From Pseudoips prasinana (lineage: Eukaryota > Arthropoda > Insecta > Lepidoptera > Nolidae), in assembly GCA_951640165.1 (NCBI GenBank), contig OX621240.1, positions 6,646,713 to 6,710,712 of the forward strand: a stretch of 64,000 nt of DNA. The letters run 5' to 3'. This document shows, one piece after another, positions 58,444-64,000 of the stretch. Below the pieces are notes generated by a model. That model ran no database searches, was not told the origin of the DNA, and saw nothing but the letters and a program-made list of their open reading frames with translations. A program made the translations under genes and the position numbers. Positions within the stretch are counted from its first letter, which is position 1, and each line of letters opens with the position of its first letter.

Positions 58444-58648
58444 GGCTAAGTCGCTGAACTTCGATTTTTTAAATGGCGTTCAATTAAAGGTTAAAAATGA
58501 CTTAATCGTTATATATGCTTCCATGAGCACATGTGACGTCATAAATGGTCCGGAATGGATTGTCAGCGTTGAAGCCGATTGATTAAGTCATTTTATATCT
58601 TTATTTATTTGAAAGCCATTTAAGAAATCGATGTTCGGCGACTTAGCC
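58444..58648. mobile_element. Palindromic MITE (copy 2) with long arms
   Basis: GGCTAAGTCGCTGAACTTCG at the left is matched, inverted, by the right end at 58648 with a few mismatches. The core CTTCCATGAGCACATGTGAC is shared with 56843, which lacks the outermost 25-30 bases. Confidence 0.75.
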
Positions 58649-58654
58649 GGTAGA

Positions 58655-58866
58655 CGTAGGTGTTGGGGTGGTTGTTAGATACGCTGCCTTTCACGCCGCA
58701 GGTCGTGGGTTGTCTATTTCTCCTCCTGAATCTGGGTGTAAGTTATCTTTATACGTATGTATTTTCACAAGAAAAATATGTAGTATATCAGTTATCTGGT
58801 TCCCATAGCTCTGCTTAGTTAGGGATCAGATGACCGTGTGTGAATAATGTCCCAGGATATTATTAT
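58655..58866 (+). repeat. tRNA-derived SINE (family 2)
   Basis: Head GGTGTTGGGGTGGTTGTTAG with a B-box relic GTCGTGGGTTGTCTA; body with ATCTGGTTCCCATAGCTCTG and GTGTGTGAATAATGTCCCAG. Confidence 0.65.
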
Positions 58867-58868
58867 TA

Positions 58869-59180
58869 TCTATACAAATAAATAAAATTGGAGTGTCTGT
58901 TTGTAATATTGAAATAACCGGTTTTTACTACATAAATATTAATACATATACGGTACATACACCAAAATAACATTTTTTACAATTTTTGTCCGTCTGTCTG
59001 TCTGTTTGTTCCGGCTAATCTCTGAAACGGCTGGACCGATTTTGACGGGACTTTTATTGGCAGGTAGCTGATGTAATAAGGAGTAACTTAGGCTAATTTT
59101 ATTTTAGAAAAAGTCTTTTATTTTACAAAAAAAAAGAAATAAACTAATTAAAACGCGGATGAAGTCGCGGGCACAGCTAG
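58869..59180 (+). mobile_element. Helitron-like element, third subfamily, complete
   Basis: Starts TCTATACAAATAAATAAAAT and ends GCGGATGAAGTCGCGGGCAC-AGCTAG (59180), followed by T. The internal sequence CGGCTGGACCGATTTTGACG is typical of insect non-autonomous Helitrons. Confidence 0.75.
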
Positions 59181-59417
59181 TTAATTAATATAATTGTACT
59201 GTTCGTTAAACTCCCATCTGTCATATGACCTCATGGTAATAAATACTAATACCTGCTGGTATGCTGCTGGCTGTATATGCTGCTGGCTGTACCGATCTCC
59301 AACTTGGGTACCCTCTGGCACAGGTAACCTAGATTGTAGTCTTATTTGCAAGATGCCTTGTGTCCCCACTTGCCTATATTGTCCGGTGCAGCAGTGAAAG
59401 ACTCCCTATATTAACTA

Positions 59418-59726
59418 CTAGGTGCGCCCCGCGGTTTTACCCGCGTTAAACTTTATAAATTTTCACAGCTCCTCCCCCGTAGGTGATAGCGTGATAATAT
59501 GTAGCCTATATGTAGATCCAACCTCTTAGTAATATTCATGCAAAATTTTAAGTAAATCCATGCAGTACTTTTTGAGTTTAGCCCGGACATACATACAGAC
59601 AAAAATTCTAAAAACTATATTTTTGGCTTCCATATCGATTGTAGATCACGCCCAAAGTAACTATCCTTTTTAAAAAATATACAATATACAGCTTTGACTT
59701 TCCTACGATTTTATTATATGTATAGA
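59418..59726 (-). mobile_element. Helitron-like element, same subfamily as 12318 and 53151
   Basis: Ends CCGCGGGGCGCACCTAG on the minus strand (59418) and starts TC at 59726-59725. Shares TAGGTGATAGCGTG, TGTAGATCACGCCC and TTTCCTACGATTTTATTATA with its relatives. Confidence 0.75.
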
Positions 59727-59793
59727 TAAACGTCATGTAAAAAAATAAAAGATCAAGATTGATTGTCAAACAACGGGGAAAACGCTTAACATT

Positions 59794-59917
59794 GTACAGA
59801 CGCCAGCACATCCAGCTACCCCAATCTGTCAAATTTCTTTTACCTATAGATTTTCAACTTTATCACATAAGGCGAAATTTGAGAGATTGGGGTAGCTTGA
59901 TGTGCTGGCGTCTGTAC
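59794..59917. mobile_element. Palindromic MITE, GACGCCAGCACATC family, copy 3
   Basis: Same ends as copies 1 and 2, 124 bp. The centre is shorter. Confidence 0.85.
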
Positions 59918-59974
59918 ATACAACGTAAACATAAGTACCGTGGTATTGATAACATCGTTTTTGAAGTAGGCTAA

Positions 59975-60178
59975 TGAACAATGGTAGATGCTTGCCTTTA
60001 ACGCGCAGATGTGGGTTCGATTCCCACCTAGGACAAATATTTGTGGGCATGAACATTAGTGTTTGTCCTGAGTAATTAACTATATAAGTATGTATTTACA
60101 AAAGAAATGTAGTATATGTAGCATGTCAGTTATATGGTTTCCAAAGTACAAGCTCTGCTTAGTTTGGGTTCAGAGATT
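59975..60178 (+). repeat. tRNA-derived SINE (family 2)
   Basis: GGTAGATGCTTGCCTTTAAC head, intact B box GTGGGTTCGATTCCCACC, body to GCTTAGTTTGGGTTCAGAG. Confidence 0.7.
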
Positions 60179-60550
60179 GATTGCCTTATTGGTCTAGCGG
60201 TAGCGTGTTCACCCGCGGAGAACGAGGTCCTGGGCTTAAATCCCGGGTCGGGCCAATGATATTTTGGGACTTTACTGTAAAAAGAAAAATTTGTCAGCAA
60301 CAGCCCGAAGTCTGGGAGTTGGCGGTATTATACCCCCGTGCCTCGGAGAGCACGGAAAGCCTGACCTTTTTCCGGTCGTGTCTCTAGGCGTCCCATCGGA
60401 TCATGAGGGTGATGGAATAGAAAGTGAAATAGCTCCTGAGTTTGCACACACACTCGTGCGCTATAATAAGTCCCGCGGAGATGGCTAATCTCTATTGAGA
60501 CTGGCCGCCGTGGCCGAAATTTGGCTAGGAGGACATTATTAATATTGGGT
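60179..60550 (+). repeat. tRNA-derived SINE (family 1), longest copy
   Basis: A box TTGGTCTAGCGGTAGCGTG, B-box position GGGCTTAAATCCCGGG, then the full body: CCGAAGTCTGGGAGTTGGCG, CCCCGTGCCTCGGAGAGCAC, TTTCCGGTCGTGTC, ATAATAAGTCCCGCGG, TATTGAGACTGGCCGCCG. Confidence 0.8.
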
Positions 60551-60684
60551 TACCTAATTATGGCCGTGTGTGAATAATGTCTCAGGATATTATTATTATG
60601 GTCATTCTGTATTTAGTGTAGGCAAGGTTAATTATTTATTATTAGTTAATTAATAATACACCTTTTGTTTTACTGCTTTAGTTG

Positions 60685-60823
60685 GTACATACGCCAGCAC
60701 ATGTAGCTACCCCAATCTGTCAGATTTCCCCAATTGAAAGTGAACCTTACTTTTGTGATAGAGTTGGAAATCTATAAAAGAAATTTGACAGATTGAGGTA
60801 GCTGGACGTGCTGGCGCCTATAC
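60685..60823. mobile_element. Palindromic MITE, GACGCCAGCACATC family, copy 4
   Basis: Ends GTACATACGCCAGCACATG and inverted CGTGCTGGCGCCTATAC; 139 bp, slightly diverged. Confidence 0.8.
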
Positions 60824-60828
60824 CTTCT

Positions 60829-61225
60829 GCGGTAGCGTGTTCAGCCGCAGATAATGAGGAAAAATCCTGGGTACAAATCCCAGGCCGAGCCAGTAAGTGA
60901 TTTTAGGATTAAAGTATTCTGTAAAGGAAAATTTCTCGGTATCAGCCTGAAGTCTGGAAGTTGTGTTTATGCTGGATGGTTTTCCTATTGGCTGTGACCT
61001 CTCCTTGGTGGTATTACACCCCCGTGCCTCGGAGAGCACGTAAAAGCATTATCTACCTGATCTCATTCCGGTCGTGTCATCGTCCTCAGTCGTCCCATCC
61101 GATCATGATAGTGATGGAATAGAAAGTGTCCCTGTGTTTGCCCACACACGTGTGCACTATAATATGTCCCGCGGGGATAGCTAGTATCCATTGAGACTGG
61201 CCGCCGTCGCCGAGATTCTACCTTG
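60829..61225 (+). repeat. tRNA-derived SINE (family 1) with a ~45-bp internal insertion
   Basis: Starts inside the A box (GCGGTAGCGTGTTCAGCC) and follows the family to GACTGGCCGCCG. An extra segment (about 60963-61006, TGTTTATGCTGGATGGTTTT on) interrupts the GGGAGTTGGCGGTATTA block. Confidence 0.75.
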
Positions 61226-61394
61226 CCTTCTGTCTAACTATGAGCAGTGCAATGTTATTTACGTGTCATCAGGACATACATTCAGTCAAAAAAGTATCAA
61301 GAATGGATGATTTGTTTATGGTTCCAAATTCAAATTTTGTTTTTTTTTTGTTGTTAACTTGGCACAACTGTTTTCCATTTTGGCGCGGAGTTTG

Positions 61395-61990
61395 AGTTGC
61401 ATCTGTTATTTATATTAAATACAGTCAACAAGCTTCGGAGTGGCGCCTTCCAACTGAACCGAAACCGAAAAAACTACGCCAAAGTCGATCAAAAGTTAAA
61501 GTCATGTAGACTTTTTCTTTGAATATCGCGGTGTTGTGCACTCTGAATTCTTACCGGAAGGTCGAACGGTAAATAAAGAATATTATTTGAGCGTTATGCG
61601 GAGTTTAAGAGAGCAAATTCGACGAAAAAGGCCAGATTTGTGGAAAGAAAATTCTTGGATTTTGCACCACGATAATGCGCCTTCGCACAAGGCCATCAAT
61701 GTGAACGAATTTTTGACCAAACACTCAACAAATACCATCCAGCAACCACCATATTCACTAGATATGGCTCCAGCTGACTTCCTTCTTTTTCCTAAACTCA
61801 AATTACCACTTCGTGGTATCCGTTTTCAATCGGTAGAAGACATAAAGGAGAATTTGCGGCGAGAACTGAACTCAATTCCGAAAGCAGCGTAAAAAAAATG
61901 TTTTGATGAATGGATTATTCGTTGGCGTAAGTGTATCGTTTCTGAAGGAGCATACTTTGAAGGTGATAAAATAAAATTGGATGAATAACA
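61395..61990 (+). pseudogene. Truncated mariner transposase
   Basis: After a decayed stretch around 61425-61510 (SSEWRLPTEPKPKKLRQSRS, then a stop), the ORF 61536-61892 gives HSEFLPEGRTVNKEYYLSVM, WILHHDNAPSH with the second catalytic Asp, and MAPADFLLFPKL with the third (DD34D pattern). A stop at 61890 precedes KKCFDEWIIRW and the C-terminal YFEGDKI. The N-terminal DNA-binding half and the first catalytic Asp are missing. No terminal repeats were found. It is a dead mariner fragment. Confidence 0.88.
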
Positions 61991-62501
61991 AACATTTTGT
62001 ATATTATTGATCTTTTCCCGGTACTTTCTTGACAGAGTAGGTAGTACATAGAACTGACAAACTACCAAAAGTCAAGTTAGTAATTACTAAAGCTCTTTCA
62101 TTTTGAAGTCGGTTAAAAATATACCATATAATCCTCCCACAATCCAACCCACGATCTCTGGCTTACTCCAATCTCTTTCGAATCCGCGAGTCTCTCGTCA
62201 GATTGAGGATCTGAAGGCGTATTTCATTGATATGAACGTGTTCTTCTACTGCAATTGGTAACTATGTACCCGGCTAGTTACCTTGGTAGGTACATTTCAT
62301 ACTTACCAACAATGAATGATTTTATAAAAATTACGTAATTGTTGACTTTATATTAGATGAGGAGATAGGTGCAATCTCTTAATTGTTATACATCTAGTTT
62401 ATAAACACATTGTATTGTTCCATCGCATTGATTATGAATGAGTCATACAGCCTGCATCATTTTCCCGTTGAAATTCAGTTGTGGGTTTTCATTCAGTCCC
62501 A
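61991..62501. promoter_or_regulatory. Upstream region of the GH32 gene
   Basis: Unassigned AT-rich sequence with no recognisable repeat. It should contain the promoter of the GH32 gene starting at 62502. I could not place a TATA box or start site. Confidence 0.35.
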
Positions 62502-64000
62502 ATGGAAGTGTTATCACATCTGGCAGTGGCCGCGTGGTTCTGCGCAACGTGCCTGGCGCAAACCGACGAATTCATACACCGTAATGTAATCAATATGAGA
62601 CACCCTCCGATGTATCACATAACTGTGCCCGAGGGCCGGCTCAGCGACCCAAGCGGCTTCGTGTTCTACAAGCGTCGGTTCCACATCTTCTATCAGTTCC
62701 AACCTTACGACGCAAACGGCGCTTGGCGTTACACACACTGGGGCCACGTTAGCAGCGTAAACCTCGTCGACTGGACGTTCCACTCGCCGGCGATCGTGCC
62801 CAAAGACCGCTTCGATGAACACGGCTGTCTTTCTGGTTCGGCAATCGTTCACGACACTTATTTATCTCTGTTCTACACGGGTCAAGTGCAGATGTATAAT
62901 CAGACATTCCAGACACAGAACGTCGCGATGAGTCCCGACGGTATTATATTCCAGAAATACTTGTACAATCCGATCGTAACTGAAGGACCGTTCGGTTCGA
63001 CGGACTTCCGGCACCCGAAGGTATGGACGTTTCGAAACTCCTGGTACATGCTAATCGGAACTAAGAAAGACGACAATGCCCACTTACTACTTTACACATC
63101 GCCCGATCTTTTCAACTGGAGGTTTAACGGAACCATCGCGCGTTCGTACGGAGATATGGGAAACATGTGGGAGAATCCCGACTTTTTTGAAATCGATGGA
63201 TATCAAGTTTTGATCCTGTCGGTGCAGGGTATACAAAGTGACGGTTATCGGTTCAAAAATTTGTATCAGACAGGTTACGTGGTCGGTGGTTTTGACTATG
63301 TTTACGGGCAGTTTGAAGACCTGGAAGTGTCTACAGCGACTTTCAATGAACTCGATTACGGCCACGATTTTTATGCCGCGAAATCGGCGCGTGCCCCCGA
63401 CGGGAGGAGACTATTGGTTGGTCGTTTGGGTAAGTGGGAAAGCGAGACAGACGAGACTTCGGAGGAGTGGGCGAGCATGCTTACCGTGGTGAGGGAGCTG
63501 CGGGTCGATTACCAGGGTCGGCTACTAATGACGCCCGCGCGTGAGCTGGCGCGAATACGCGCCGAGGTCGTGGAAGAAGCCTGGTATAGCCCTGGAGAGA
63601 CCTTCCCCACGGGTTCCAAGTCCTTTGAATTGCATGTAAACTCGAGTTCTGCTCTGTACGATGCGGCAATCATATTGGAATGGAATGGAGAACGACAGAT
63701 CACCATCGCCTTCTCCGTAGACCGCGGCTCCGTGGCGGTGGATCGCGGAGGGGTTGATGGCCTCAGGGCAGCGGACTGGAAGCCTCAGTCTCATATATTT
63801 TGGCGAATATACGTGGACTATAGCTCTATAGAATTGTTCTGCGGCGAAGGCGAAGTGGTGTTCTCGAGCCGCATCACACCGCTTTCGTCGATGCGCGTGC
63901 GCGTGGCAGGCGACGCGCAGCTGCACGTCACGCAGTTCCGGCTTCGGCGCGGGGTGCACAAAGACAAGATACGCAAAAAGGGTCGCAAATCGAGGGGTAA
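62502..64000 (+). CDS. GH32 beta-fructofuranosidase-like protein (Suc family), 3' end cut by window
   Basis: Open from ATG 62502 to the window edge (499 codons and two bases, no stop). MEVLSHLAVAAWFCATCLAQ is a signal peptide. The GH32 five-bladed propeller and C-terminal beta-sandwich follow. Motifs: the nucleophile block reads LSDPSG (Asp49; canonical NDPNG), then FYQFQP, HWGHVSSVNLVDW, GCLSGSA (109-114), DFRHPKVW (169-176; canonical FRDP) and MWENPDFF with Glu224 as acid/base (canonical WECPDFF). The family hydrolyses sucrose and fructans. In Lepidoptera these are intronless genes acquired from bacteria and secreted in the gut. The Asp of the RDP motif, which stabilises the transition state, is His here, so activity on normal substrates is doubtful. 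The frame is otherwise intact and GC-rich at third positions, so it does not look like a decaying pseudogene. Known length is about 490 residues, so the stop should lie just beyond the edge. Confidence 0.93.
   Translation, partial: MEVLSHLAVAAWFCATCLAQTDEFIHRNVINMRHPPMYHITVPEGRLSDPSGFVFYKRRFHIFYQFQPYDANGAWRYTHWGHVSSVNLVDWTFHSPAIVPKDRFDEHGCLSGSAIVHDTYLSLFYTGQVQMYNQTFQTQNVAMSPDGIIFQKYLYNPIVTEGPFGSTDFRHPKVWTFRNSWYMLIGTKKDDNAHLLLYTSPDLFNWRFNGTIARSYGDMGNMWENPDFFEIDGYQVLILSVQGIQSDGYRFKNLYQTGYVVGGFDYVYGQFEDLEVSTATFNELDYGHDFYAAKSARAPDGRRLLVGRLGKWESETDETSEEWASMLTVVRELRVDYQGRLLMTPARELARIRAEVVEEAWYSPGETFPTGSKSFELHVNSSSALYDAAIILEWNGERQITIAFSVDRGSVAVDRGGVDGLRAADWKPQSHIFWRIYVDYSSIELFCGEGEVVFSSRITPLSSMRVRVAGDAQLHVTQFRLRRGVHKDKIRKKGRKSRG

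Noticed and set aside
62514..63959. Minus-strand ORFs across the GH32 gene
   Set aside because: Antisense shadows of a GC-rich coding sequence; the plus frame has a signal peptide and all GH32 landmarks.

Overview
This is a eukaryotic nuclear window that looks lepidopteran (moth or butterfly). Genes have short exons with GT-AG introns. Intergenic DNA is AT-rich and full of lepidopteran-type repeats: RTE tails ending in GAT repeats, tRNA-derived SINEs, CTAG-ended Helitrons and palindromic MITEs. The right edge carries an intronless GH32 beta-fructofuranosidase, a bacterial-origin gene known from Lepidoptera. I see no prokaryotic operons, CRISPR arrays, rRNA genes or stand-alone tRNA genes.

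Layout. Left (1-9.4 kb): the 5' end of unkempt (minus strand, running out of the window to the left), histone H3.3 (plus, two coding exons) and a small mitochondrial inner-membrane protein of the CCSMST1/UQCC4 type (minus). Repeats at 9.7-15.4 kb: a 2.1-kb fold-back element with a clean 9-bp target duplication, a Helitron and a broken LINE. At 16.4-22 kb: an unrecognised coiled-coil gene (minus) and an intronless RecQ1 helicase (plus). At 24.2-27.2 kb: a four-exon UPF0193/EVG1-family gene (minus). At 28.1-30.9 kb: a decayed LINE. At 32.0-35.9 kb: CMP-sialic acid synthetase (plus, five exons, the first of which supplies a signal peptide). At 38.3-51.4 kb: a sorting nexin 8 homologue (plus, six exons). 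Its 8.9-kb last intron holds a near-complete antisense LINE nested inside what looks like an older DNA transposon. From 51.4 to 62 kb there is a repeat nursery (Helitrons, MITEs, SINEs, a dead mariner). The window ends inside the GH32 gene.

The genes are unrelated housekeeping loci and do not form a pathway. Most exon models were assembled by hand from reading frame, GT/AG sites and recalled family similarity. Exon phases join in frame in every gene modelled as complete, and the total coding lengths are multiples of three. The best candidates for something new are the fold-back element with its reiterated GC-rich motif, the GH32 copy whose conserved RDP motif reads RHP, and the nested architecture in the SNX8 intron.
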